Shown here: positions 16,793 to 27,800 of the stretch, piece after piece
How the letters are laid out: the number at the start of each line of letters is the position of its first letter
Numbering within the stretch: the first letter of the stretch is position 1
Origin: Nocardia pseudovaccinii NBRC 100343
GTDB taxonomy: Bacteria; Actinomycetota; Actinomycetes; Mycobacteriales; Mycobacteriaceae
NCBI RefSeq assembly: GCF_001613225.1
Contig: NZ_BDBY01000155.1
Location: 1 to 55,552, forward strand
Length of the DNA: 55,552 nt
Reading direction: 5' to 3'
Made by a program: the position numbers and the translations under genes
The notes under the pieces: generated by a model
The model's database searches: none
What the model was told of the DNA's origin: nothing
Seen by the model: only the letters and a program-made list of their open reading frames with translations

Positions 16793-17908
16793 CTACCCGA
16801 GGACGCGGGCGACCCAGCGCTCGGGGACCTCGATTTCCGTTGCGAGCGGAAGGGTTTCGGGGTTGGTCCAGACGGTGTTGAACTGGGCCATGCCGACTTG
16901 CGCCACCACCGCGTCGACGAATTTCTTGCCGCGGACGTATTGAGCGACCTTGGCGTCCACGCCGAGCAGGGCACGCAGGAGGCGTTGGACCGGGTTGGTG
17001 GGGCGTTTGCGGCGCTTGTCGAAGGCGGCGCGGATTTGTTCGACGGTGGGGATGACGGCGGGACCGACGGCATCCATGACGTGGTCGGCGTGGCCTTCCA
17101 GGAGGGTGCCGAGCATCAGCAGGCGGTCCAGGGCTTCACGTTGCGGTGGGGCCTGGGTCGCGCGGAGCAGGCCGACGACGCCGCGGGAATTCGGGTCCTC
17201 GGTGCCGGTGCCGCGACGACGGTCGCGCACCTCTTCGACGAGGCGACCGAGCATTTCGGCGAGCGGTTCGTCGCCGACTTCGCCGAGGATGTCGACATTG
17301 GCGCGCATGTAGTCGCTCAGCCACGGCGCGGAGGAGAACTGCACCCGGTGGGTCACCTCGTGCAGGCAGACCCAGAAGCGGAAGTCGGTCGGCGAGACGC
17401 CGAGTGCGCGCTCGACGGCCATGATGTTCGGCGCGACGAGCAGCAGCGTCCCATCGGGTCCGGTGAACGGGTCGTACTGACCGAGGATCGCGGTGGACAG
17501 AAAGGCAAGCATCGCGCCCGCTTGCACACCGGCGGGTTTGCCTGCGAGCAGGCCCTTGTCCGATACCTGCCCGGTGCCGGTCAGCTGGGCCATGGAATCG
17601 GCGGCCGCATTGATCCAGCCAGGCCGGTCGACGATCAGGGCCGAGGGCACCGGCTGATCGTCGAGCAGACCGCTCACCTCACGAACCGGCCTCTCCGCTC
17701 GCACCGATGCCTCGGCCAGCTCGCTCACTACCTGTTCGGCCGAGTATCGCGAGGTCCGCGGGCCGGACGGCACCAGCGCGGCGCCGGTGCGCGCGGCAAG
17801 GCGCCAATCGACGGCACCGGAAAATCCGGAGCGTCTGCGCTCGGCCGGACCGTCCGCACCCGAATTCACGGCGGGCGCGGCGCCCGATTTGTCAGTGCCT
17901 TCGAACAT
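16793..17908 (-). CDS. DUF2342 zinc-dependent metalloprotease-like protein
   Basis: A protein of about 371 residues of the actinobacterial DUF2342 / zinc-dependent metalloprotease family (Mycobacterium Rv3626c type). The HExxH zinc motif is intact in CLHEVTHRVQF, and a long helical C-terminal domain follows. The gene lies between tilS and dacB, as in mycobacteria, which supports the assignment. I chose ATG 17908 (MFEGTDKSG) because GGGTGG lies upstream. An in-frame ATG at 17935 would overlap the end of dacB by 14 bases. The physiological substrate is unknown. Its 3' end abuts the decayed P450 on the other strand. Confidence 0.85.
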   Translation of the reverse strand: MFEGTDKSGAAPAVNSGADGPAERRRSGFSGAVDWRLAARTGAALVPSGPRTSRYSAEQVVSELAEASVRAERPVREVSGLLDDQPVPSALIVDRPGWINAAADSMAQLTGTGQVSDKGLLAGKPAGVQAGAMLAFLSTAILGQYDPFTGPDGTLLLVAPNIMAVERALGVSPTDFRFWVCLHEVTHRVQFSSAPWLSDYMRANVDILGEVGDEPLAEMLGRLVEEVRDRRRGTGTEDPNSRGVVGLLRATQAPPQREALDRLLMLGTLLEGHADHVMDAVGPAVIPTVEQIRAAFDKRRKRPTNPVQRLLRALLGVDAKVAQYVRGKKFVDAVVAQVGMAQFNTVWTNPETLPLATEIEVPERWVARVLG

Positions 17909-17921
17909 GGTCAACCACCCG

Positions 17922-19385
17922 TCACGAGCATCCACAGTTACGCAGCGTGCCAGCGATGGCGTCCAATGCGGGCCGACTCAGCTCCGGTGGCCGATCGTTC
18001 GACATCAATGCGAAGGTCAATACCCGCCCATCGCTGTCCAGCACATACCCGACCAACGTGCTCGCCACCGACAGAGTTCCGGTCTTGGCCCGCACCCAGC
18101 CCGCGCCGCCCCGGTTCTGCGTGACATAACGGATGCTCAGCGACCCCGTCGCACCCGCGACGGGCAGATCGTCGAGCAGCGGCGCCAGGGTGGTCGCGAT
18201 CCGATCGTTTTCCGGCCTGGCCTTGGTATTGCTCGGTTGCACGGCATTGGCCCCGCTCGGCTTCGCCGCGGTCGAGATGATCTTGTCGAGCAGCCGGGCA
18301 GGCACCCGGTCCTCGGTCGACAGGCCGCTGCTATCGCGCATCGAAAGTCCGTTGAGATCGAATCCGCCCTTGCCGAGCGCGGTTTCGAGAGCGGTGACGG
18401 CCCCGGTGAACGATGCTTCGTTACCGGACGCGACCGCGACCTCGCGGCCGATGGCCTCGGCGAGCACATTGTCGGAATGGACCATGGTGTCGCGCAGCCG
18501 GTCCCGCAGCGGCGCGGATTGCACGCTCGCCACCTCGGTCGCACCGGCGTCGGCATTGCCGATCCGCACCTTGGCGGGATCGAGTCCGAGTTCGGTTGCC
18601 AATCGCTGTCCGGTGGCCAGGGCCGGAGTCGGGGTGCGCGGCGAGTACTCCACCAGCGGGTCGAGGCGGCCGCCGTCGAGCATGACCGGATCCATCGGTG
18701 CGATCGAACCCTCGCCGATATCGACCGGATCCCAGCCGGGCGCCATGGGCGGGCCGGAATACGCGGAGGTGTCGACCACGATGGTGTCGACGGGATGGCC
18801 GGAGGCCTTGATCTGTGACACCAGATCCGACAGCCGCGGCCCGTTCGGGTAATACCCGTTGCCGTCGGGCTGCGCGGTCAGCGTCGGATCGCCGCCACCG
18901 ACGAGCACGAGTTCATTGGGCGCGGATCCGGCGACGACGCGGGTGGTCACCCGATGATCCGCGGGCAGGGTGAGCAGGGCGGCCGCGGTGGTGAGGATCT
19001 TGGCGGTGGACGACGGAATCATCGGCTTGTCGGATTCGGCGCTCCACAGCACGGTCGCGGAGTCGGCATCGGTGACCTCACCGGCGAATGCACCGAGGTC
19101 CGGATTGGCGACCACCTGCGCGAGCGCGGCGGCGACACCGGACGGAGTCGGCGCGGGCGCATTCGAGGGGGCGGGCGCGACCTGCGGAAACGGTTTGACC
19201 GGGTCGGGCGGCGCGGCGATGGTGAGCCCGCCGTGCCGGAATTCCTCGGTCCACGGTTTGACCGCGATCACCACGCCTGCCCCGACGCCGAGCAGCAAGG
19301 CCAGCGTGAACGCGACGCCGATCCAGATCTTGCGGCGTCGCTTGGTGGCCAAGCCACCGATATTCCTATTGCTGCCACCCACCAC
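17922..19385 (-). CDS. dacB: D-alanyl-D-alanine carboxypeptidase/endopeptidase (PBP4 type)
   Basis: A peptidase S13 penicillin-binding protein of about 487 residues that trims peptidoglycan stem peptides outside the membrane. The catalytic motifs are SSTAKIL (SxxK), SDN (SxN) and AKTGTL (KTG). A Lys/Arg-rich start and one hydrophobic span (WIGVAFTLALLLGVGAGVV) act as signal anchor, followed by a Pro/Ala linker. GTG 19385 has a GGAGAG-type site upstream. The frame is open to GTG 19445, so the first 20 residues are uncertain. It is divergent from ppa and overlaps or abuts the metalloprotease gene, an order conserved in the group. Confidence 0.92.
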   Translation of the reverse strand: MVGGSNRNIGGLATKRRRKIWIGVAFTLALLLGVGAGVVIAVKPWTEEFRHGGLTIAAPPDPVKPFPQVAPAPSNAPAPTPSGVAAALAQVVANPDLGAFAGEVTDADSATVLWSAESDKPMIPSSTAKILTTAAALLTLPADHRVTTRVVAGSAPNELVLVGGGDPTLTAQPDGNGYYPNGPRLSDLVSQIKASGHPVDTIVVDTSAYSGPPMAPGWDPVDIGEGSIAPMDPVMLDGGRLDPLVEYSPRTPTPALATGQRLATELGLDPAKVRIGNADAGATEVASVQSAPLRDRLRDTMVHSDNVLAEAIGREVAVASGNEASFTGAVTALETALGKGGFDLNGLSMRDSSGLSTEDRVPARLLDKIISTAAKPSGANAVQPSNTKARPENDRIATTLAPLLDDLPVAGATGSLSIRYVTQNRGGAGWVRAKTGTLSVASTLVGYVLDSDGRVLTFALMSNDRPPELSRPALDAIAGTLRNCGCS

Positions 19386-19574
19386 GTGCCCGCCGTCTCT
19401 CCGTCTCTTATCGCTGCACCGTCGCACCGTCGCCGGTCCACCCACCTACCGCACCCGAGTGCCCGCGGACCACACTATCCTCGTTCCGGCACCGTTCCCC
19501 CCGAACACCTGTCGAGTCGGCGTTCCGACGACCGCGACGCGACAGTCCCTCAGAAGCATCAGTAAGGAGATGGC

Positions 19575-20066
19575 GTGGAGTTCGACGTCACCATCGAGAT
19601 CCCCAAGGGTTCTCGGAACAAGTACGAGGTCGATCACGAGACCGGTCGGGTCCGGCTCGACCGCTTCCTCTACACGTCCATGGTCTACCCGGCCGACTAC
19701 GGCTACATCGAGAACACCCTCGGCGAGGACGGCGACCCGCTGGACGCGCTGGTCCTGCTGCCGGAGTCGGTGTTTCCGGGCTGTCTGATCGAGGTGCGTC
19801 CGGTCGCGATGTACAAGATGGTCGACGAGAAGGGCGGCGACGACAAAGTCCTGTGCGTGCCCGCGGGCGACAAGCGCTGGGATCACATCCAGGACCTGGC
19901 CGATGTGCCGGAGTTCGAACTGGCCGCGATCAAGCACTTCTTCGAGCGCTACAAGGATCTGGAACCGGGCAAGTTCGTCAAGGGCTCGGAGTGGGTCGGT
20001 CGCGCCGAGGCCGAGGCCGAGGTGGAGGCCTCGATCAAGCGGCTGCAGGAGAACGGCGGGCACTGA
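19575..20066 (+). CDS. ppa: Inorganic pyrophosphatase
   Basis: A 163-residue soluble family I pyrophosphatase that splits pyrophosphate to phosphate and drives biosynthetic reactions. It shows [20 protein letters not shown] at the N-terminus, [11 protein letters not shown] and the metal-binding [10 protein letters not shown]. The sequence is very close to the mycobacterial enzyme. GTG 19575 is preceded by AAGGAGATGGC. A perfect 15-bp terminator hairpin follows. A degenerate copy of its last about 115 bases plus terminator occurs at 36298-36449, so this gene marks one end of the accessory region. Confidence 0.97.
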   Translation: MEFDVTIEIPKGSRNKYEVDHETGRVRLDRFLYTSMVYPADYGYIENTLGEDGDPLDALVLLPESVFPGCLIEVRPVAMYKMVDEKGGDDKVLCVPAGDKRWDHIQDLADVPEFELAAIKHFFERYKDLEPGKFVKGSEWVGRAEAEAEVEASIKRLQENGGH

Positions 20067-20103
20067 GTCTTGTTGGGGCGGTGGATGATTCGCTCCTGAC
20101 CGA

Positions 20104-20140
20104 AAAGCGGGTAGTCCGGCGGGTTCGGACTACCCGCTTT
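20104..20140 (+). terminator. Rho-independent-like terminator of ppa
   Basis: AAAGCGGGTAGTCCG (20104-20118) pairs perfectly with CGGACTACCCGCTTT (20126-20140) around a seven-base loop, 37 bases after the ppa stop. A decayed version of the same hairpin is found at about 36417-36449. Confidence 0.9.
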
Positions 20141-20204
20141 CCTTGTCATCGCGGCACGGTATCCAGGTGCCCCGAAGCGGATGGAGACAAACGTCAACGA
20201 CTGA

Positions 20205-20830
20205 GCACCATGGTTACGGAGTGCTGCCCGGGGCGCTCGTGACTACGTCGTCGGGCTACGAGTTCTCCCCCGGTTCCCTGGTGACGGGGAATGGATTCAT
20301 GTTGTCGTCGAATCCGGGAACATCACGCATCTTGTCACGAAGGCTGTCCGGTGCGTAGTTGCCGGAGTTGTCGAGGCTGTCGAGATAGTCCCAGCGCAAT
20401 TTGGCAAATCTCTCTCGGTCCTCGGGTGACAGCGCCGCCTGTTCGGCTTCGGATTCGGCCCGGATTCGTGCGAACACCTCGGGATCCCAACCCGGCGGGG
20501 TCTTCTCGGTGCCACTCATTGTCATGCACCTCTTCTATAAGTCGTTTTCACCGAGTGTCAGCGAACCCCCTGCATCAGTTCAGGATTGACTGAACTGTTT
20601 GCCTCCCATTCCAGCGTTATCGCCGGCGGTAGCCGCCGAGCGGCGTCAAAGGCAATGTCGAACACGGGTTGTCGAGGTCAGTCCGGTTCGGTCGTGGTCG
20701 ACGGCGAATGTGCGCAACCCCGCAACTGAGAACTGGTCGAGGGCAGCGTCCACGTCGAACCGCGCCGGATCGAGCGGCTCGGCAATGGTGTCGACGGTGA
20801 CGGCACCGGCCTCGGCGGCCGTAACCCATA
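20205..20830. repeat. Left arm of inverted repeat enclosing the toxin operon
   Basis: This stretch is repeated in inverted orientation at 29010-29795. Matches include a noncoding outer edge (GACTACGTCGTCGGGCTACG at 20241 against its complement near 29745), the 87-residue hypothetical gene, and an inner segment around 20600-20800 containing TTCGACGTGGACGCTGCCCT when read on the minus strand. The right arm has about 200 extra bases between the inner segment and the small gene. The edges are estimates. Confidence 0.85.
20256..20519 (-). CDS. Conserved hypothetical protein, copy 1
   Basis: An 87-residue acidic soluble protein (MSGTEKTPPGWDPEVFARIR ...) whose sequence is almost repeated by the gene at 29482 in the opposite orientation. 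The C-terminal half, from WDYLDSLDN to the end, is nearly identical, while residues 30-45 differ. The start ATG 20519 is chosen because it aligns with the start of copy 2. An ATG two codons upstream is possible. No family recognised. Both copies sit at the outer part of the inverted repeat around the toxin operon, so they may be part of the mobile or recombining unit, or accessory immunity genes. Neither is shown. Confidence 0.7.
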   Translation of the reverse strand: MSGTEKTPPGWDPEVFARIRAESEAEQAALSPEDRERFAKLRWDYLDSLDNSGNYAPDSLRDKMRDVPGFDDNMNPFPVTREPGENS

Positions 20831-20927
20831 CTGCCACCGCATTTCTGGCTCGACGCCCTGGTCCCGCTGCCCGAACCGGTATGAGATTCGGGGCGGGTAC
20901 GACGATGCCGCACCTTTTGCCCTTCAC
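20646..20927 (-). pseudogene. Gene remnant in left inverted-repeat arm
   Basis: The minus-strand frame carries PLDPARFDVDAALDQFSVAG and continues through LRTFAVDHDRTG. The same peptide is seen in the right arm (29035-29145), where it ends early at a stop. Outside this shared block the two frames have nothing in common, and the N-terminal part here is basic and low in coding character. I read both as remnants of one duplicated gene of unknown function, though a short expressed protein cannot be excluded. Confidence 0.4.
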
Positions 20928-21013
20928 AGCTGCCCGATGTTGAAATCATCCGATCGATGGAACCGACAGCCACTGCGCCGCGTCGGAACTATTGACAGAC
21001 CGATTTCCGGGAA

Positions 21014-21529
21014 GTGGGTGGGCGTGTGGCCGGCAGCGAGCAGAACGCACTGCGTGCGCGCAACGACGCGCTGCGCGACCAGGTCGATTCGCTGATGGAA
21101 ATCTTCGAGCGGCAGCGCCGCGAGCTCGCCAACGCGCAGTCCCGCCTGGCCGCCACCACCGGCGAGGCCTGGTCCAGCGACAACCTGGTCCGGGTGGTCG
21201 CCAATATCTCCGGCATCCCGCTCGAAGTACATCTGGCCCCGGAGGCCTTCAAACGCTCCACGCCGGAAAAACTGGGCCACTCCATAACCGAGGCCGCGCA
21301 GGCAGCGGCCGCCGCGGCCGCCGAACAGTCCCGACAGGCGTTCGCCCCCATCCAAGCCCTCGCCGGCGACATACCGGACCTGCCAGACCTGGTCCCGGGC
21401 GCGCCCAGCATCAAGGACCTGCTGCAACCATCCCAGCCCGAATCCACCTCAAAGCCCGCGGCATCGCCGCCGGACAGCGACGATGAAGACGACTATTACC
21501 GCAGCCGCTCCTACCTGCGCGAGCGCTGA
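21014..21529 (+). CDS. YbaB/EbfC-like protein of a type VII substrate cassette
   Basis: A protein of about 171 residues with an N-terminal coiled coil (LRARNDALRDQVDSLMEIFE) and a YbaB-like core (VVANISGIPLEVHLAPEAF). An Ala-rich helix and an acidic/proline-rich tail follow. YbaB-fold proteins bind DNA or act as dimeric scaffolds. In Nocardia and relatives such genes precede WXG100 and long type VII substrates, so a role as a partner in that cassette is likely but unproven. Its paralogue at 46328-46840 heads an identically ordered cassette. The start is GTG 21014 or GTG 21026. Its stop overlaps the next start (TGATG). Confidence 0.75.
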   Translation: MGGRVAGSEQNALRARNDALRDQVDSLMEIFERQRRELANAQSRLAATTGEAWSSDNLVRVVANISGIPLEVHLAPEAFKRSTPEKLGHSITEAAQAAAAAAAEQSRQAFAPIQALAGDIPDLPDLVPGAPSIKDLLQPSQPESTSKPAASPPDSDDEDDYYRSRSYLRER

Positions 21530-21849
21530 TGAGCAGCCTGAAGGCGGACCCGGACGCCCTGCGCGCCACCCAGCCGAAATTCCGTGATGTCGCCGAACGC
21601 GTCAAGACCGCCGCGGCGAATCTGCAACGGGTCATTGACGCGGAGGGACCATGCTGGGGTTCGGACAAGCCAGGTACGGAGTTCGCCAAGGGCTACGCCG
21701 AACCGGCAAAGAAGACCCTCGAACAGGTCGGCAATCTGTCGGGAGTGCTGTCGGGCTTGGGCGACAACGTCAAGACCGTCGCCGACCAGTTGCAGCAGCA
21801 GGACCAGGCGCGGGCCGCCACACTGACGCAACAGCAGTCCGAGCTCTGA
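21529..21849 (+). CDS. WXG100-like type VII secretion substrate
   Basis: A 106-residue helical hairpin protein of the WXG100/ESAT-6 superfamily. The central turn is CWGSDKPGTEFAKGY, with Trp-Gly at residues 43-44 followed by the F...Y pattern typical of actinobacterial members. A Gln-rich C-terminal helix follows. Such proteins are secreted through ESX machines, often as partners of the adjacent long substrate. The ATG overlaps the upstream stop, and the giant toxin gene starts one base after its stop, so the three genes form a tightly coupled operon. Confidence 0.8.
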   Translation: MSSLKADPDALRATQPKFRDVAERVKTAAANLQRVIDAEGPCWGSDKPGTEFAKGYAEPAKKTLEQVGNLSGVLSGLGDNVKTVADQLQQQDQARAATLTQQQSEL

Positions 21850-21850
21850 G

Positions 21851-24800
21851 GTGGGAATCGAGATCCCTGGCGAACTGCAATGGGTCGCCAAATACGTTGT
21901 CGGCGCAGGAGATTGGCCCGAGGGTGACGAAACCGCCATGCGGCGGATCGGTCATGCCTGGGACGAGCTTGCCACCGTTCTCGGAGAAGTCGAAACCGAC
22001 TCCGACCACGCCGTACAGGCCGCCCTGAGCGCATTGTCAGCCGGCCAGACCCACGACGCATTCGACGCATTCTGGAAACAGGTCGGCGGTCAGGAGGGCC
22101 TGCTGCCGCAACTGATCGAAAGTGCCCGGGAACTGTCGGACCAAATCGACGATGGCGCGGCCGATATCGAGCACACCAAATACGTGATCATCGGGGCGCT
22201 CGTAGTCTTCGCGATCCAGATGATTCAGGCGATCGCCACCGCCGCCACCGGCATCGGCGCCCCGGCCGCCGCCGCGGAAGAAGCCGCCTTCCAGGTCGCC
22301 ACCCGGCTCACGATCCGCATGGTGATCAAAGAGCTGATTCAGAAGCTGATGAGCAGGGCCACCGCCAACGCCGCCTTCTGGGGCGTCATGCAAGGCGCCG
22401 GCGTCGATCTGGGCGCGTCGGTGTTGCAGATGGCCGAGGGGAAGCGCGGCGGTCTCACCCTGGATGAGGCGAAAAACCTTGGCCGCGAGACGCTCACAGG
22501 CGCCATTGGCGGCGCGCTCGGCGGGGCGCTCGGCTCCGGTGGCGTCGGTAGTCACGCGGTCGACGCTGTCGAATCCAAAGTGGGCAAATTCGCGACGCAG
22601 ACCGCGACCGACGCTGCTTCGGGCGCGGTTGGTGTGGTAGCCGGCACCGCGGCCACGGTACCGGTCGGCGGCAAGTTCGAACTCGACCCGACCACAGTCG
22701 CCACCTCGTCATTGGCCGGCGCCGCCGGCGCCACTGCCGGTCAACACGTCGGCGGCGCGATCCACGAGGCGCGCACCTCCGGAAACGACTCCGCCTCAGG
22801 CCATTCCGGAAATACCGATCACGACACCGGTAATCGCGCACCGACGAGCCCGTCCAGCAGCGAGAACCCCAGGGGAACTTCCTCAGCTGGACAACAACAT
22901 TCAGGTGCTGCGGAACCTTCACCTACCAGTGCGACAGGGACACAACACACCTCACAGGACACGGGGAATACGACCGCACCCGGTTCGCACGACACCAGCA
23001 ACACGACCACGCCCAGCTCGCACGACACCGGCAACACGCCCGGTTCACACGACACCGGGAATACGTCCTCCCCCAGTTCGGACAACGGCGGTAGCACTCA
23101 GCCCAACTCACACACAACCGAGGCACCCGCTCCCACACACGACGACAACAGCCCGACCGCCACCCAGAGCTCGGAAGTCGGTGCTCCGCAACATAATCCG
23201 TCAACCAGTGGGCAGGAAGTCGGCAGTACGCCCACGCACTCCGAGCACCCGGTCTCATCCACTCACGACAGCGCCACAACACAAACCCCCCACGACAGCA
23301 CTCCGACGCAGACCGCTCACGACAGCGCCCCCGTCCAACACGATTCCAGCGCCAACACCCAAGGCGCACATCAGCCCTCGCCGACCGCACACGAGCCGTC
23401 CTCAGCTCACCATGACAACGGCAGCCCGACCGGCGCCAGTCTCGACCTACCACCGGTCGACAGACCGCCGACAACTACACCCCACGACACCGGAACCGTC
23501 GCCAACGACAGCGCTGCCACACAACACGACACCACCGGCCCGAGCCCGCACCAGAGTTCGCCAACTGGCTCAGCACAGCACGATGTCAACGCGAATACCA
23601 CTGGCTCACAACATGATTCGTCCACGACGCAACCGCTTGGCCACACATCCACGCCCTCGCACACCGACAGTACGAGCAGTGCGGCGGGCCAACCACATCC
23701 GTCCGGCGCCGAGCCGACCGTCTCCGCTTCCCCCAGAGGCGCGGATCAAACAACTTCCACCACAACGCACCAGTCCAACCAACCGGACAGCACTGCGGCC
23801 TCCACACAGGCAAGTTCCGCCGACACCGCCACCACAACGGGTTCATCCACCGGCATGCCCGCCACGAGCGGCAGCCTCGGCACCCACGCCGGAGCGGGCT
23901 CCAACGCCGCCGAGGGCCACCGCTCCAGCATCCCCAACTACACCCCGACCACCGACACCGCCCACGCACCATCGCGCACTGGCACCTCCACTGCCCCAGG
24001 CCATCCCAATGCCAGTCCACGATCGGAACCCGCCAGGGCCGACACCGCCCGGCCGCGCCCCGACCGCACAAACCTCACCCCCGACATCCCTCGTGCCACG
24101 CCACCCGATCCAGCACGCACAGCACCAGCACGCCCCGACGCGGCCGCACCCCGTGCCGACCGAAACCCCACCCACACCAACACCCCGTCACGCGCACCGC
24201 ACGAGCCACCGGTTGCGGCACCGCGCAGCGGCGAACGCTACGACACACTATGGGGACGACACGATGGCGCTACTGATCTACTACAACCGAATCAGGAACG
24301 ACCCGAACGAGGTGGAATACCAGTTCGGGGAGACGAGGGACAATCTCGACCGCGTCCTGACGATCGACACGACGAACAACACCGCCCGCACGGACCAACC
24401 GGAGGACGTGCTTCTCCGGTCCGCGGCGGGACAGATCACGCTCCGGGCGAAACGCGAGAAAGCGTGGCCCCAGAACGGGGTAATCGCCTCTTAACCGAGG
24501 GCGGCGAGCGCCGCGACACATCGGTCCCCGAACCGGTCGATAGTCCATCTCGGGGTGCAGCGCCTGGTGAAGGTGAGCACGGTACCGATCATCAACCGCC
24601 CCTCGACGGTAGCAGTGAGCACGCGGTGCCGGAGCAGTCGCAGAGCGGCGGGACAATTCGTCCACGGAATCCGCTTGATTGTGCCGCGCAAGATAAGTGG
24701 GCACGCGATGCCTACGAAACCATCCGCGCGTCGGGTACCGATGTGCACGACATGGCCGAGAACCTGTCGGCGGTGACGCGCGGCGATGGTTCGATCGGTT

Positions 24801-27800
24801 TCAGCGAGCATGAGATCGAACAGGTGAAGCAGCATCTGTTCGAAGACGATCACAAGCTGAGCGTGTTCGACGACGATGGAAACGTCGTAGGCTACGAGAA
24901 CCGCCGCTTCGACGCCGATCCCGATATCGCCGAGGCTTGGATGCGGCTTTCTCGCGGCGAGCCGCTCCCTGCCGACATCAGGCTGTTGGAACATGAACTC
25001 GCGGAGGCCGAATACTTTCGGGATCACCCGGATGCCAGCTACCACGAAGCCCATGCGCACGCTAATACGAAGGCCAACTGGGAAAACGATATCCCCGGGC
25101 GCACCGGCGAGAACTACCGAGATTGGGGAAACAAAGATGGCGCTGTACGTGGTCTACCGGAAGACGGCGGAAACCGGGACCGAGGTGACCTACCGGTTCG
25201 GGAGCAACGAGACAGAACTGAACCGGGAATTGGTGATCGAGAAGGACGGCTCGGCCGTCAGAGCGGTGGACGCAACGACCGACCCACTGGTGATGAAGGT
25301 CGCCGCACGAATACTGGCGCGGAAGGGGACCGATCCGAACTGGCCGGGCGGAGGCGGAATCCAGGCCTGAACGATCGATCACCGGAGTCTCCACGCGAGG
25401 AACTCCCCTCTGGTCCGGTGCACCGGGAAACTCCCGAGTCTCAGCCTGAACCGGGTCTGACGCCGGAGGAACAAGCCGCCAAAGATGCCTGTGATCAGCT
25501 ACCACAAGCTGAACGCGAGGCTGTCGAGGACTACGCGGGCGACGCATACAACGAGATCAACCGCCATTTACGGTTCGGCGAGGAGCTTCAGACGGTCTCC
25601 CCCGAGACCATCGAGTTGATTCGCAGTGGTCTGGACAAGCTCCCGGACCATGCCGGCCCGGTGAAGAGGTCGATCATGCTCTCACCGGAGCACCTGGAGA
25701 AGTTCTGGTACGACAACCGCCCCGGCGCGGTCGTCGAGGATCCCGGGTTCGTGTCGACGTCGAAGACCCAGTTCAAATGGAACCCGAACGTCAAGCTGAC
25801 AATCGTTTCGGCTACCGGGAAAGACATTTCGTTCCTGCGGCCTGCCGACAAGCGCGGTGAAGCAGAGGTTCTCATTCCAGACGGCCGACAGTTCCGCGTG
25901 CTGTCTCGTGACATCGACTCCGACGGAACCCTGCACATCAAGTGGAAGGAGATCACCGATTCACCACAGTCACCCGACAGCAGCGATTCGGACAGTGCTT
26001 CAACTCCGCGTGACCTGGAACCAGATCAACCTTTCCCGCGGGAATCCGTTCCGGACAGCAATGTGGCCTTCTCGCTCGACCTCTCGGATTCAGCAGCGAC
26101 GGTCGAACCGCATCGGTCCGAGTCGCCACCTGGCCACGAGCCGAGTGCGCGCGAAGAGCTCGCTCCCGACGAACCACATCCTGAGCCGACGTCCGAACGT
26201 CCCTCTGAGCCTGTGCATCAGGAGGGGTCCGAACGTAACGAGGACTCCAACTCCGACAGGCACGCTTCACGCCCTGATGGGAAGCCCGACGATCAGCATG
26301 TCCCCTTCCGCGCGGATGAGCAACAGCACAGCCCGGCGCATGACATCGAGCATCAGCCCAATCCCGATCGCCCTGAATCCCTGACACAGCACCTGAAATA
26401 CCGCTTCGAAGAACTGCGAACCCTCGCCACAGAGATCGGGCTGGCCGACCGCGACCCCGCCCGGCAACACGAACTCCCCAGTCTCCGTGCCGAATTCGCC
26501 CACCGATTCGACAAACTAGGACTGCTGGACGCAGACCCGGCGAGCACACCCTGGAGACTGCTCGATGAGCACCAACCAGAACTTGCCAAATACATGGCAG
26601 ATCATCAGGGGTACCTCCTCCCGGCACGCCCACAAGAACATCCGGCGAGCCGCGAATCCACACCGGAACACCCCGGCACCCGCGAACTCACACCCGAACA
26701 CCCCGGCACCCGCGAGCACAATCCGGAGACCTCCGGCAGACCAAACCAACCGTCACACCCCCAGGACGGCCCCGCGGGCGCACCCGAGCACCAACCGACC
26801 CGCACCGCTCACCCCGAAACACCGCACCACCCAACAGAACCGGAGGCGGCACCGCGATGGGCACATGAAGACCCGAACTACCACCTGAACGCCGCCAGAC
26901 TCCCCGACTGGTGGCCCCGCGCAGGCGAGCACACCACACCCCGATCACCCGAACTCGATACTTCCCAAACATCCACGCCAGCAAGAGCCACTGAGACCCC
27001 ACCCGAGGCCAGGCCCGATGAACCCGGCCGCCCGAACCCCGCGCCGTACCGCTCCGCTAACGAACATCTCACGCGCGCACCCGAATCCGAGCCTCCGGCA
27101 CGATCCGAGCCTCCGGCACGCCCGGTGCCGTATGCGCGCCCGAACGGCCCTGTCGAGGCGTCCCACTCAACAGCGGCGCCATCCGCTCACGACCGCGTGC
27201 CGACGCCCCGCAGTCATGCCGCGGCCCCTGTCGAACAGCCACGAAGATTCGCAAGCGACGCCGAGGGCCAACACTACGGTGAGACGAACCTGGGGCCGAC
27301 ACGGGACAGTTTGCCTCCCCCTGAATTTCAGGAAGCGTACAAATATACCGTGAACTCGTGGGTCAACGAGTTCCTCCGGATCGGTGATATTCCTGGGCAT
27401 GTACACAGGATCACCCAGGAATATTTCCGATATAACGAACTCGCTCATATGCTACAGGGCACGGGTATACCGACACCTGAGCTTCTGGCGCAGCACTTGC
27501 ATCGCCCGGACTTGACTCTGAACCAGCGGCAGATAATCCACGATATCCTCAGCAGCCGCGACCCGGCATTCGAAATTTCGAACATCTGGAATAATGCCAG
27601 TAAGTACTACATGATGTCGCAGACGTTCGGTGCTCCCCTTACAGTCCAGCTCATCCAGTATCACATCGCCATGATGGATGCTGCTGTGAGTCACCCCATT
27701 CCAGAGCGGGTTGAGGTGGTCCGCGGGCTCCGCGATGTCGGGTTCATGGTTGGCCGCGACGGTCACCCACTTGGGTCCCGCACAGATCCTCGGCAACTGG

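Noticed and set aside
22980..23700. Possible CRISPR or satellite repeats
   Set aside because: Units are short, irregular and in phase with the toxin coding frame. They are coding repeats of a disordered linker.
22905..24263. Upstream part of the frame containing the first nested immunity-like gene
   Set aside because: Before ATG 24264 this frame is only a Pro/Thr/Arg-rich shadow of the toxin linker. Only the part from 24264 resembles the second nested gene.
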